Below, piece by piece: positions 44,742 through 53,405 of a stretch of DNA of 64,000 nt (position 1 is the first letter of the stretch; the number at the start of each line of letters is the position of its first letter). The notes below the pieces were generated by a model that had not been told where the DNA came from, searched no databases, and worked only from the letters and a program-made list of their open reading frames with translations. The translations under genes and the position numbers were made by a program. Source of the stretch: CAIWAH01 sp964602595 (GTDB lineage Bacteria; Verrucomicrobiota; Verrucomicrobiia; Limisphaerales; UBA9464); the NCBI GenBank assembly GCA_964602595.1, contig CAZRRO010000002.1:496001-560000 (forward strand), given 5' to 3'.

Positions 44742-45272
44742 GTGCCTGCGTATCCACCCAACAGTCCGCCGCCGAGGCGCGGGCGCGTGAGCGCCGGTCT
44801 GCTGATGTTCCGTCGGCGGAACGGGGTGCTGGAGGTGTTCATCGCCCACCCGGGCGGGCCTTGGTTTCCCCACCGGGACTTCGACGTCTGGACCATTCCC
44901 AAGGGTGAAATCGAGCCCAATGAGGAACCGTTGGTGGCCGCCGTCCGGGAATTCCGCGAAGAAGTCGGACTCGAACCCAAGCCACCGTATCTTCCCCTTG
45001 GCTCCATCAAGCAACGGGGCGGGAAAACCGTGCATGCCTGGGGGTTTGAGGGGGACTGGGACGAAAGTCAGCCCATCCGCAGCAACCGCATGCAGGTGGA
45101 GTGGCCGCCGGAATCCGGCCAGATGACGACTTGGCCGGAAATCGACAAGGCCGCGTTCTTCACGGTCGCGGCGGCCCGGGAGAAATTGAAGCTGGCCCAG
45201 CAACCACTGCTGGATCGCCTGATGACCGCCCTCGCCCAGCAGGCCGCCGCCAGCAATTCTGCGGCGGCCTGA
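44742..45272 (+). CDS. Nudix hydrolase
   Basis: A 176-residue Nudix-fold hydrolase. The Nudix box fits GX5EX7REUXEEXGU exactly, running from GEIEPNEE to REFREEVGL (residues about 56-78). It is preceded by FDVWTIPKGE and VSAGLLMFRR. It probably cleaves a nucleoside diphosphate-linked substrate; the arrangement WTIPKGE suggests the diadenosine-polyphosphate/NTP-hydrolase type. GTG start. It converges with the Dabb protein gene. Confidence 0.92.
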   Translation: MPAYPPNSPPPRRGRVSAGLLMFRRRNGVLEVFIAHPGGPWFPHRDFDVWTIPKGEIEPNEEPLVAAVREFREEVGLEPKPPYLPLGSIKQRGGKTVHAWGFEGDWDESQPIRSNRMQVEWPPESGQMTTWPEIDKAAFFTVAAAREKLKLAQQPLLDRLMTALAQQAAASNSAAA

Positions 45273-45285
45273 TCCGGCGGACGGG

Positions 45286-45729
45286 TCAGTCCTTGGTCCA
45301 GAAATCCACGACGAAGACGTCGGCGAGCAGCGACCCGACGAGTTTGCCAAATTCCTTGTGGTCGGGATGCACCAGGTAGGCGTCACGATCCGCCTCGCTG
45401 CCAAACGTCAGGACCCAGGCGTGGGTGCAGCCCTTGTTGAGGCCCTCGGGACTGTTGTTCAGGCCCCAGACGAGCTTCTTGATCTGGGGAATCTTGGATT
45501 TCAAGGCGCGGAAGGCTTCCTCAACCCTCTTGACGTCCTCCTTGCTGGCCGAGTCCTTGAACTTGAACGAGACGACGTGCAGCAGCTGGGACTTGGCCGG
45601 GCGGGCCGCCTCGGACTTCTTGGCTTCGGTTTTTTTCTTCGCGGGCGCGGCCTCGGCGGCGGTGGATTTCATGGGCAGGAAGCAGAAGGCCGCCAAGGTG
45701 ACGGCCCCGATGATCGGGGTGAAATTCAT
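45286..45729 (-). CDS. Secreted Dabb-domain (stress-responsive alpha/beta barrel) protein
   Basis: 147 residues. A signal peptide (IIGAVTLAAFCFLPMKSTAA) and a Lys/Ala-rich linker are followed by a Dabb domain: LLHVVSFKFKDSASKEDVKR, then the helix EAFRALKSKIPQI, the strand KLVWGLNNSP and the motif HAWVLTFGSEADRDAYLVHP, followed by HKEFGKLV. Dabb proteins are dimeric alpha+beta barrels. Having an export signal is a feature of the planctomycete/verrucomicrobial members. Function unknown. Confidence 0.9.
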   Translation of the reverse strand: MNFTPIIGAVTLAAFCFLPMKSTAAEAAPAKKKTEAKKSEAARPAKSQLLHVVSFKFKDSASKEDVKRVEEAFRALKSKIPQIKKLVWGLNNSPEGLNKGCTHAWVLTFGSEADRDAYLVHPDHKEFGKLVGSLLADVFVVDFWTKD

Positions 45730-45806
45730 GTGTTGTGCGCGCGGAGCCTAGAAACGGGTTCCCGTCGCGCAAGCTTCGGACGGCGCTTTCCGTGCCCGGA
45801 TTCGCC

Positions 45807-46118
45807 TCAGCCCGGAGTTTTTAGCCAGAGCGTCACCACCCCCGCCGCCAGCAAGGCACACAGGATTACCGGCAGCAGGCCCAGCGGCGACACCGAGCGC
45901 TTCACGCCGGAGCGCGGTCGCTCGAAGCAGGCGACGAGGCCCACAATGATTCCAGTGACCGGAAACATCAGGTTGAGCAGGACGTCATCCCCCTCCATGC
46001 GCGGCAGGCCTCGGACGTTCTGATTCCGCCAATGGACCGCCACGGTGAGCCAACCCAGCGCCGTCACCAGCCAAGTGATCAGCGCGAGGGCGATCTCGTT
46101 GCGCCGCTCCGGATTCAT
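45807..46118 (-). CDS. Hypothetical membrane protein, 103 aa
   Basis: Three hydrophobic segments (residues about 8-28, 45-63 and 80-98) separated by short polar loops, typical of a small integral membrane protein. It lies 20 bases after gatA on the same strand, so it is probably co-transcribed with it. No family recognised. Confidence 0.6.
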   Translation of the reverse strand: MNPERRNEIALALITWLVTALGWLTVAVHWRNQNVRGLPRMEGDDVLLNLMFPVTGIIVGLVACFERPRSGVKRSVSPLGLLPVILCALLAAGVVTLWLKTPG

Positions 46119-46138
46119 CGCGGTGGGACGCTTCGGCC

Positions 46139-47605
46139 CTACGCCAGCGGCGCGCGTTCGCGGTGCCAGCCGGTGCTCTGCTCGTAGGCATGCGCCACGC
46201 GGAACATCGTTTCCTCGCCGAACGGTTTGCCCAACACCTGCAGGCCGATGGGCAGCTTCGGCGAACGAGTGAATCCGCACGGAACGCTGATGCCGCAGAT
46301 GCCCGCCAAGTTGCAGGAGATCGTGAAGATGTCGCTCAGATACATCTGCAGCGGATCGCCTGACTTCTCGCCAACCTTGAAGGCGGCAGTCGGCGCGGTG
46401 GGCGACACAATGGCGTCGACCTTTTCGAAGGCCTTGAGGAAGTCGTTGCGGATGAGCGTGCGGACCTTTTGGGCGCGCAGGTAAAAGGCGTCGTAGTAAC
46501 CCGAGCTCAGCACGTAGGTGCCGAGAATGATTCGGCGCTTCACCTCGGCGCCAAAACCGGCGCCGCGGGTCTTGGAATTGAGTTCCTCGGGATCCCGACC
46601 GTCCACCCGGGCGCAGTAACGGATGCCATCGAACCGGGCCAGGTTCGCCGAAGCTTCGGCCGGCGCGATGATGTAGTAGGTCGCCGCGGCGTAGTCGCTG
46701 TGCGGCAGGGACACCTCCACGATCTCGGCGCCCAACGACTCCAACTGCTTCACGGCCGCCTTCACCGCGGCGTCCACCTCGGGATCAAGGCCGCCGATGT
46801 TGAACTCCTTCACGATGCCGATGCGAAGCCCCTTCAGGTCGCCCGTCAGCGCCTTGGAATAGTCCGGCACGGCCTGCGGCACGCTGGTGGAATCGCGCCG
46901 GTCATGGCCCGCGATGGCCTGCAGGATGGTCGCGGAGTCGCGCACGTCCTTGGTGAAGGGCCCGATCTGGTCCAGCGAACTGGCAAACGCAACCAAGCCA
47001 AGCCGAGAGACCAAACCATAGGTCGGCTTCACGCCCACGATGCCGCAGAGCGCGGCCGGTTGGCGGATCGAACCGCCCGTGTCGGAACCGATGCTGGCGA
47101 AACACTCGCTGGCCGCGACGCTCGCGGCACATCCGCCGGAGGAGCCGCCGGGAATCCGGGTGGTGTCCCACGGATTCAGCGTGGTCCAGAAGGCGGAGTT
47201 CTCCGTGGAACTGCCCATCGCAAACTCGTCCATGTTCAGCCGGCCAAAGACCACCGCGCCGGCCGCCTTGAGCTTCTCCACCACCGTGGCGTCGTAGGGC
47301 GAGACGAACTTGCCGAGGATCTTCGACGAGCAGTTCAGCGGCTGCCCGCGGTGGTTCAGCACGTCCTTGAGCGCGATCGGCACGCCCAGCAGCGGCTTCT
47401 GCGCATGCGTCACCCCGGCGGCGAGGTCGCGGTCCGCGGCGTCGGCCTGCGCCTGCGCATCAACGACGTCGTGGCTGAGGAAGGCCTTCACCTGCGGATC
47501 CACCCGCGTGATCTGGTCCACGCAGGCTTGCAACGCATCGCGGGCGGAACACTCACGGCGGGCTAGCCGGCCGGTGAGTTCGGAAATGGAAAGCTGGCGG
47601 AGCAT
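46139..47605 (-). CDS. gatA: Aspartyl/glutamyl-tRNA(Asn/Gln) amidotransferase subunit A
   Basis: GatA is the amidase subunit of GatCAB, which converts misacylated Glu-tRNA(Gln) or Asp-tRNA(Asn). The Ser-Ser-Lys triad lies in VPIALKDVLN (Lys), GGSSGGCAASVAA and GSDTGGSIRQPAALCG (cis-Ser and nucleophile). 488 residues is the usual length. The open frame continues upstream through the antisense of a tRNA gene, so the true start is the ATG at 47605 (MLRQLSISELTGRL). gatB and gatC are not in the window. It is divergent from tRNA-Leu. Confidence 0.96.
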   Translation of the reverse strand: MLRQLSISELTGRLARRECSARDALQACVDQITRVDPQVKAFLSHDVVDAQAQADAADRDLAAGVTHAQKPLLGVPIALKDVLNHRGQPLNCSSKILGKFVSPYDATVVEKLKAAGAVVFGRLNMDEFAMGSSTENSAFWTTLNPWDTTRIPGGSSGGCAASVAASECFASIGSDTGGSIRQPAALCGIVGVKPTYGLVSRLGLVAFASSLDQIGPFTKDVRDSATILQAIAGHDRRDSTSVPQAVPDYSKALTGDLKGLRIGIVKEFNIGGLDPEVDAAVKAAVKQLESLGAEIVEVSLPHSDYAAATYYIIAPAEASANLARFDGIRYCARVDGRDPEELNSKTRGAGFGAEVKRRIILGTYVLSSGYYDAFYLRAQKVRTLIRNDFLKAFEKVDAIVSPTAPTAAFKVGEKSGDPLQMYLSDIFTISCNLAGICGISVPCGFTRSPKLPIGLQVLGKPFGEETMFRVAHAYEQSTGWHRERAPLA

Positions 47606-47777
47606 CGGACCCGCGCAGTGGAACCAAAAAGGCGGCCGCGTGCGAAGATTTTCGCGCCGTCCGGAATTCCCCGGCGGGCCACCCCGGCGGCCGTGCGGCC
47701 GCAGAAAAGTTCCGTCGGAACGGAAAAAGGACTTGTCGGAACGGGCGGGCGCGCCTACTCCCTCCGCGCTGCTTTGT

Positions 47778-47862
47778 GCGCCCGTGGCGGAATTGGCAGA
47801 CGCGCTAGATTCAGGTTCTAGTGAGTAACATCGTGCAGGTTCAAGTCCTGCCGGGCGCACCA
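47778..47862 (+). tRNA. tRNA-Leu (anticodon CAG)
   Basis: The acceptor stem GCGCCCG / CGGGCGC pairs completely. The anticodon stem CTAGA / TCTAG encloses the loop TTCAGGT, giving anticodon CAG at 47812-47814. A long variable arm (type II) and the T-loop GTTCAAGTC are present. CCA is encoded at 47860-47862. It reads codon CUG, the main leucine codon in GC-rich genomes. Confidence 0.97.
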
Positions 47863-47974
47863 CTTCAGGCAGACAATTCCCGTTCAGTAAGGCGACCGAA
47901 TCCATCGCGGGTTCGGATTCCCGCCGACTCCGGCTCGCACCCGGCCCAATCCCCCGATACGCTGGCGCCGTTCC

Positions 47975-49822
47975 GTGTCCAAGCCCGTTCACATCCTCGG
48001 TCTTTCGGCGTTTTATCACGACAGCGCGGCCTGCCTGCTACGCGATGGCGTGATTGTGGCCGCGGCGCAGGAGGAACGCTTTACCCGGCGCAAGCACGAC
48101 GAACGGTTCCCCGAAAACGCGGTGGCCTACTGTCTCCTGGAGGGCGGCCTGACACTGGCCGACGTAGACCATGTGGCGTTTTACGAGAAGCCATTCCTGA
48201 AGTTTGACCGGCTGCTGCACACCTATCTCGCCGAGGCGCCTCGCGGGCTTGCCTCCTTCCTCAAGGCGATGCCGGTGTGGCTCAAGGACAAGCTGTGGCA
48301 AAAGGCCGAACTGGCCGAGCGCCTGCAGTTCGCGCAGCCGATTTTCTTCCCCGAACACCACGAATCCCACGCGGGTTCGGCCTTCTTTCCGTCCCCCTTC
48401 GCCGAGGCGGCGATCCTCACCGTGGATGGCGTGGGCGAGTGGGCGACGACCAGCTACGGGGTGGGTCGCGGCAACCGGATCGAGCTGTGGGGTGAGCAGC
48501 ACTTCCCGCATTCCGTAGGGCTGCTCTATTCGGCGTTCACGCACTACTGCGGGTTCAAGGTCAACTCGGGCGAATACAAGCTCATGGGCCTCGCGCCCTA
48601 CGGGGTTCCGCGTTTTGTGGACGCCATCCGGCGCGAACTGCTGGACCTCCGCGACGACGGCTCGTTTCGCCTGAACTTGGACTGCTTCGGCTACACGGCG
48701 GGCCTACGCATGACCAACGCGCGGTTCGACGCGGTGTTCGGCGCACCGGCGCGCGCCCCGGAAGCCCGGCTGTCGGCCCACTACATGGATGTCGCGCGCA
48801 GCATCCAGGAGGTCACCGAGGAAATCTTGTTCCGCATGGCCCGGCATGTCCGCCGCGAAACTGGCCTTCCCAACCTCTGCCTGGCCGGCGGCGTGGCGCT
48901 GAATTGCGTCGCCAACGGGCGAATCCTGCGCGAGGGCATCTTTGACCGGATCTGGATCCAGCCGGCGGCGGGCGATGCCGGCGGGGCCCTCGGCGCGGCC
49001 CTGGTGGCGTGGCACCACGCGCTCGGGCGCCCGCGGGAGGTGGTGGCCGGCGAGGATTCGATGCGGGGCGGGTATCTGGGCCCGGCCTTTGGCCGCGCGG
49101 AGATCGAGGCGGCGCTGAGCCGGCTGTCCGGCGATGAACTGGCCTCGTTTGTCCGGCAGGAGTTCACCGCCGAGACGTTGCCGGACGCCGTGGCCCGGCA
49201 CATCGCCGAGGGCAAGGTGGTCGGCTGGTTCCAGGGGCGGATGGAATTTGGCCCGCGTGCCCTCGGGGCCCGCAGCATCCTGGGGGACGCCCGCTCGCCC
49301 GCGATGCAGGCGACGATGAACCTCAAGATCAAGTTCCGGGAGAGCTTCCGGCCGTTCGCGCCAAGCGTGCTGCGGGAACGCGCCGCGGAATGGTTCGAGT
49401 TGGACTCGGAAAGCCCCTACATGCTGCTCGTGGCGCCGGTCCACCCCGCGCGACGGCGCGCGCTCACCCCGGCGGAGCAGGCGCGGACCGGGATGGAGCA
49501 ACTCCTGACGGTGCGCTCCGACATTCCGGCCGTGACCCATGTGGACAACTCAGCCCGCGTGCAGACCGTCGGCCCCGGGCCCAACCCACTGTATCACCGC
49601 CTGCTGGAGGCGTTCGAGGCGCGCACGGGCTGCCCGGTGATCATCAACACCAGTTTCAACGTGCGCGGCGAACCGATCGTCTGCACCCCAGCGGATGCCC
49701 TTAGGTGTTTCCTGCGGACCAACATCGACGTGCTCGCCGTGGGCCCATTTGTGCTGGAGAAGACGCGGCAGCTCCCGCTCGACCATGATGCCGCCTGGCT
49801 GCGCGAATTCGAACTCGACTGA
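47975..49822 (+). CDS. Carbamoyltransferase (NodU/CmcH family)
   Basis: A 615-residue cytoplasmic enzyme that transfers carbamoyl from carbamoyl phosphate via carbamoyl-AMP onto a hydroxyl of a sugar or secondary metabolite. The N-terminal Kae1-like domain has LGLSAFYHDSAACLL, AAQEERFTRRKHDERFP, the metal-binding EHHESHAGSAFF and a YKLMGLAPYG block. LAGGVALNCVANGRI and FGPRALGARSILGDAR belong to the central part, and the C-terminus ends PVIINTSFNVRGEPIV. GTG start. It is followed 2 bases later by an SxtJ-like gene and then DUF5989, a cassette frequently found with surface-polysaccharide genes. Confidence 0.95.
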   Translation: MSKPVHILGLSAFYHDSAACLLRDGVIVAAAQEERFTRRKHDERFPENAVAYCLLEGGLTLADVDHVAFYEKPFLKFDRLLHTYLAEAPRGLASFLKAMPVWLKDKLWQKAELAERLQFAQPIFFPEHHESHAGSAFFPSPFAEAAILTVDGVGEWATTSYGVGRGNRIELWGEQHFPHSVGLLYSAFTHYCGFKVNSGEYKLMGLAPYGVPRFVDAIRRELLDLRDDGSFRLNLDCFGYTAGLRMTNARFDAVFGAPARAPEARLSAHYMDVARSIQEVTEEILFRMARHVRRETGLPNLCLAGGVALNCVANGRILREGIFDRIWIQPAAGDAGGALGAALVAWHHALGRPREVVAGEDSMRGGYLGPAFGRAEIEAALSRLSGDELASFVRQEFTAETLPDAVARHIAEGKVVGWFQGRMEFGPRALGARSILGDARSPAMQATMNLKIKFRESFRPFAPSVLRERAAEWFELDSESPYMLLVAPVHPARRRALTPAEQARTGMEQLLTVRSDIPAVTHVDNSARVQTVGPGPNPLYHRLLEAFEARTGCPVIINTSFNVRGEPIVCTPADALRCFLRTNIDVLAVGPFVLEKTRQLPLDHDAAWLREFELD

Positions 49823-49824
49823 GC

Positions 49825-50244
49825 ATGATCCGCGAAGAGCTACGTCAACTGGACCAGTCACCGCGCGCCCTGCGCAGCTTCGGGCGGCTGGTCGGCGGTG
49901 TCCTGCTGTTGTTCGGCACGCTGGCCTGGTGGCGGGCCCGGGCCTGGTGGCCGTGGGTGGCGGGACCCGGGCTCGGGCTCTTCCTGTTCGGTCAGTTCGC
50001 CCCGCGCGCCCTGCGCTGGCCCCACCGCGCATGGATGACCCTGGCGCTGGTCATGGGCACAGTCATGGGCACGGTGCTGCTCACGCTGATGTTTTTCCTC
50101 GCGGTGACCCCGCTGGGCTGGCTCGCCCGGATTTCCGGCCGCGACTTCCTCCGGCGACAGCGCCCGGCAGGCGACCCGTCCTGGTGGATCGCCCGGGACC
50201 GTTCCGTGAAGCCCGGCCGGGCCGACTACGAGCGCCAGTTTTGA
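49825..50244 (+). CDS. SxtJ-family membrane protein
   Basis: 139 residues with three or so hydrophobic helices (GRLVGGVLLLFGTLAWWRAR, VAGPGLGLFLFGQF and MTLALVMGTVMGTVLLTLMF) and a basic C-terminus (DFLRRQRPAGDPSWWIARDR). The composition and its position directly between a carbamoyltransferase and a DUF5989 protein match the SxtJ family, named after the saxitoxin gene cluster. No biochemical role is established. Almost contiguous with the upstream gene (2-base gap). Confidence 0.82.
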   Translation: MIREELRQLDQSPRALRSFGRLVGGVLLLFGTLAWWRARAWWPWVAGPGLGLFLFGQFAPRALRWPHRAWMTLALVMGTVMGTVLLTLMFFLAVTPLGWLARISGRDFLRRQRPAGDPSWWIARDRSVKPGRADYERQF

Positions 50245-50274
50245 CTTTGGCGGGCGCCTGCCCAAGCTGGCGCC

Positions 50275-50433
50275 GTGAGCAAGTTCAGCATCCTCCGCGA
50301 ATTCTGGGACTTCCTGAAGGTCCGGAAAAAATGGTGGCTGCTACCCATCGCCGTCGTGCTGGCCGCTTTGGGCATCCTCCTGGCAACTTCGGCCAACTCC
50401 CCGCTGGCCCCCTTCATCTACAGTCTGTTCTGA
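50275..50433 (+). CDS. DUF5989-family small membrane protein, 52 aa
   Basis: A single-helix membrane protein: FLKVRKKWWLLPIAVVLAAL followed by a short periplasmic tail ending APFIYSLF, the typical DUF5989 ending. GTG start 30 bases after the SxtJ-like gene. The three-gene order carbamoyltransferase-SxtJ-DUF5989 is conserved in many polysaccharide loci. Too short for standard gene callers to find readily. Confidence 0.85.
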   Translation: MSKFSILREFWDFLKVRKKWWLLPIAVVLAALGILLATSANSPLAPFIYSLF

Positions 50434-50448
50434 CCAGACCCGGTCAGA
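50429..50448. terminator. Hairpin spanning both convergent stop codons
   Basis: Perfect 7-base arms TCTGACC / GGTCAGA with a 6-base loop include the TGA of the DUF5989 gene (50431-50433) and the stop of the convergent Wzy-like gene (50444-50446). Probably a shared bidirectional terminator, although neither side has a T-tract. Confidence 0.4.
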
Positions 50449-52027
50449 CGGCCAACTGCGGCCGGATCCGGTGTGATTCCACGGGAGCGGGGATTTCGGC
50501 CGACTTGGCTTCGGCGGCGGCGTGAGCCTGCTGGGCGGCGGTGATCCGGAGGCTGAGATTGTGGTCGCACAACAGCAACATGCCGGCCTCGAGGCCGAAG
50601 GTGCGCATCGCGAACTCCGCGTCGCCATGCAGGAAGACAAAGGAAAACACCTGCCCGATCCAAAGCGACGACAGCACGCAGGCCATGCGGGAAAACACGT
50701 CGTTGGCGCCATGTCGCCGGATGTGGCGCAGGTTCCGGAACGCCAGCCACGAACCGGCTCCCATGAAGCAGAACATCGTGACCGTGCCCGGGATGCCCGT
50801 GTTGACCAGCAAGCCGACCGTGCCGTTGTAGAAAATGCCGAAGTCCACGTGCATCTGGGTCATGTCCAGTTGGCCCGGCATGTTGAAATCCTTCGGTTTG
50901 CCGAAACCGCGGCCGAGCCAGCGGTAATCCTTGGAAACCTCCAGCCCGGCTTTGCGGATCGCCCGGCGACCTTCCAACGTAGCCTGCCCGTCGTCGGATG
51001 CCTGCCGGTCCACCACCAACCCGGGCACCACCGAGAGAGCGCGTTGCACGGACAGTGGCATTTCCCGGATGTTGGTAGCCACCGTCAGGTAGATGAGCGC
51101 CGCGATCAGGATCACCCCAAGGGTCCGCACGGTGCTGAAGAACCGCTGCGCCCAGGCCGAAATCACGATCACAAAGACCAGGAACAGGATCAGGTTGCGG
51201 TGGCCGCCGAGCAGTCCGAGGCCGATGATCGTCAGGGAGAGCGGCCACATCCACAGGGCGTTCCGGTTCAGGTAGTCCTCGAAACGCCGCCACGTCAGCA
51301 GTAGGCAGTAAAACGAGAGCGACAGGAAGAAGAAGGACTGGAAGCGCCGGATACCGAACTGCTGGGCCTGGTTCTCGAAATTGATGCCGTCATTCGGCAA
51401 CTCGAGGATGTAGAGCAGCGGTTCGAGGATCTTCCCGCCGTAGGCGAAGACCAGGTCCGCCGGCAAGAAGGACACCGACAGCAGGCACTGGATCACGTAG
51501 AGCTTCACCATGCGCTCCTCGCTCATGGGTCGCAGGACGAACAGCAGCGGGAAAATCGCGCAGAGCAATTGCTGGAAGTAGATGCGGCCACCCATCTGGG
51601 CGCCACCGAACACCCGGATGCCCACCCCCCGGAAATACATCAAGGTCACCAAGACCAGGCAGTAGCCAATGGCGCCCGCAAAAAGCAGCCAATGGCGGCG
51701 AATCAACGTGCTGGCTTCCGGCGCATATTGCCGCAGGGCAATCGTCACCGCGACGCCGGTCCAGCCCAGCATCGCCGCCGCCTCCCACACGAACGGCCGT
51801 CCCGGGAAGCCCGGCAGGATGAAGCCGGAGGCAAACGTGACGATCGCCATCGTCGTGGCGATGGTGGCGTGGTAGGGCAGCAGGAGCAGCCAGGCGAAAC
51901 CGCCCAGCGCCAAGATCAGCAGCACCGGGGCGCCGGCGAGCAGCAGCCCGACAAAGATGGCGCCCAGGAAAAATGCGCCCAGCAGCAGCAGCTTCTGGAC
52001 GTGCAATTGGACATCGGCCGTGGTCAC
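50444..52027 (-). CDS. O-antigen ligase/polymerase-like (Wzy/WaaL-type) membrane protein
   Basis: A 527-residue protein with about 10-12 membrane helices and one large periplasmic loop (residues about 300-420). The loop is flanked by SFYCLLLTWRRFEDYLNR and MWPLSLTIIGLGLLGGHRNL, the layout of the Wzy_C ligase family. Inside it is the segment GLEVSKDYRWLGRGFGKPKD, where Arg and Gly residues before a late His are common in this family. Its neighbours (carbamoyltransferase cassette and glycosyltransferase) support a role in surface-polysaccharide assembly. GTG start. The exact reaction, ligase or polymerase, cannot be told from sequence. Confidence 0.75.
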   Translation of the reverse strand: MTTADVQLHVQKLLLLGAFFLGAIFVGLLLAGAPVLLILALGGFAWLLLLPYHATIATTMAIVTFASGFILPGFPGRPFVWEAAAMLGWTGVAVTIALRQYAPEASTLIRRHWLLFAGAIGYCLVLVTLMYFRGVGIRVFGGAQMGGRIYFQQLLCAIFPLLFVLRPMSEERMVKLYVIQCLLSVSFLPADLVFAYGGKILEPLLYILELPNDGINFENQAQQFGIRRFQSFFFLSLSFYCLLLTWRRFEDYLNRNALWMWPLSLTIIGLGLLGGHRNLILFLVFVIVISAWAQRFFSTVRTLGVILIAALIYLTVATNIREMPLSVQRALSVVPGLVVDRQASDDGQATLEGRRAIRKAGLEVSKDYRWLGRGFGKPKDFNMPGQLDMTQMHVDFGIFYNGTVGLLVNTGIPGTVTMFCFMGAGSWLAFRNLRHIRRHGANDVFSRMACVLSSLWIGQVFSFVFLHGDAEFAMRTFGLEAGMLLLCDHNLSLRITAAQQAHAAAEAKSAEIPAPVESHRIRPQLAV

Positions 52028-52152
52028 GAGGCCGCAAGCAAAGCCGCTGCCCGCCGGTCACGCAATTGGCAAGTCGGGCCCGCCCGCCCCGGCCGGCCAG
52101 GGCGGGCGAATTTCCTCGACGCTGCCGCGCCCGTTGCCCTTCCTCTCCGCGC

Positions 52153-53325
52153 ATGCTCCGGCGGCCCGTGACCCATGTGTTCACCCATTACCGTAAGCTG
52201 GGCGGCGTGGAATCCATCCTTCGCCGGTTGGCCGAGACCGACGCCCGCCGGGCCCCCTCCAACCGCGTGCTCAGCCTGTTCGAGTCCGCTCCCTTTTCCC
52301 TGCCGAACGTCGCCGGCCTTGGCCTCCGCGGCCTCAGTTCGCCGCGGGTCGCCCGGCGGCGGCTGGCACATTTCACCGGCCATCATCCGCGGGCCGGAAC
52401 CTGGGTCTATCACAACGGCTGGGGTCTGCCATTCCTGGCCCCGGCGGACGACGCCGAGCGCCGGGTTTCGTTCATGCACTCCGATTGGCCGGGCATCGGT
52501 GATTGGCTGCGCCACCAGCGCGGTCGGCTCGACGGCGTGGTCGCCGTCAGCCAAGCGTTGCTGAAATTGGCCGAAACCCACCTGGAGCTTCCGCCGGACC
52601 GGCTCTGCTGGCTACCGGTGCCCGTCGCGCCGCCCGAGGACACCTTTGTGCTCACGCCCACGCCGCCGGGCCGGCCGCTGGTGCTGGGGTTCTGCGGCCG
52701 GGTCGTCGTGGAGCAGAAACGCCTGGATCGCCTGCCGGCACTGAACCGTTCGCTCCGGCAGGTCGGCCTCGAAGTCCGCTGGGAAATCCTCGGGGACGGG
52801 CCCTACCGCGGCGAATTGACGGCCCAACTCCCGGCGGATTCGGTCTTCCACGGCCGGCAATCCGGCCGGTCTTACTGGAAGGCGCTCGAACGCTGGGACC
52901 TGATGGTCTTCACCAGCGACTACGAAGGCCTGCCCATTAGCCTGATCGAGCACTACTGCCGCGGCGGGATCGCGGTGTTTCCGCGGATCGGGTGCGGCGG
53001 TGACGACTATGTGGAGCGCGTCGCCCCGGAGCTCCTTTACCGGCCCGGCGACCTGGCCGACGCCACGCGTGCGGTCCGATGGTATGCCGACCGCACCCCG
53101 GACCAGATTCTCGAATTGCGCCGGCGCGCCTACGCACTGTCGGCCGCCCACACCGGGGACGCCTTTGAGTCGACCTTGGAAAACCATCTCAACCGGATTA
53201 CGGAACTGCCCCGCCTCTCCGCCGCCGGCGCGGCGGCCGCCCGGCCGAACCTGGGTTGGCACCTGCCGTTCGGGCTCCTTCGTCGCCTGCCGGCCAACCA
53301 TTCCTGGCGTCGCGAACTGTTCTGA
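52153..53325 (+). CDS. Glycosyltransferase, GT4-like
   Basis: A 390-residue GT-B-type enzyme. The N-terminal half has VTHVFTHYRKLGGVESIL (G-G-x-E nucleotide-sugar start). The C-terminal half has LVLGFCGRVVVEQKRLDRLP (G-R-x3-K-x-x-D), the strand VRWEILGDGPYRGEL and DLMVFTSDYEGLPISLIEHY, with the E-G-x-P-x-x-x-x-E pattern of family 4. It probably transfers sugar from a nucleotide donor onto a lipid-linked or polysaccharide acceptor. Divergent from the Wzy-like gene, so part of the same polysaccharide region. Confidence 0.88.
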   Translation: MLRRPVTHVFTHYRKLGGVESILRRLAETDARRAPSNRVLSLFESAPFSLPNVAGLGLRGLSSPRVARRRLAHFTGHHPRAGTWVYHNGWGLPFLAPADDAERRVSFMHSDWPGIGDWLRHQRGRLDGVVAVSQALLKLAETHLELPPDRLCWLPVPVAPPEDTFVLTPTPPGRPLVLGFCGRVVVEQKRLDRLPALNRSLRQVGLEVRWEILGDGPYRGELTAQLPADSVFHGRQSGRSYWKALERWDLMVFTSDYEGLPISLIEHYCRGGIAVFPRIGCGGDDYVERVAPELLYRPGDLADATRAVRWYADRTPDQILELRRRAYALSAAHTGDAFESTLENHLNRITELPRLSAAGAAAARPNLGWHLPFGLLRRLPANHSWRRELF

Positions 53326-53405
53326 ACTCGCCCTCGCTCGCCGTTCAAGGCGACCAAATTGAAGGCGCATCGCCGCCCTGATTGCTCCACCCTGCTGGCC
53401 GGCAC

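Noticed and set aside
47605..48019. N-terminal extension of GatA through the tRNA-Leu region
   Set aside because: This part is the antisense of the tRNA gene and has no similarity to amidase N-termini; the ATG at 47605 gives a normal GatA.
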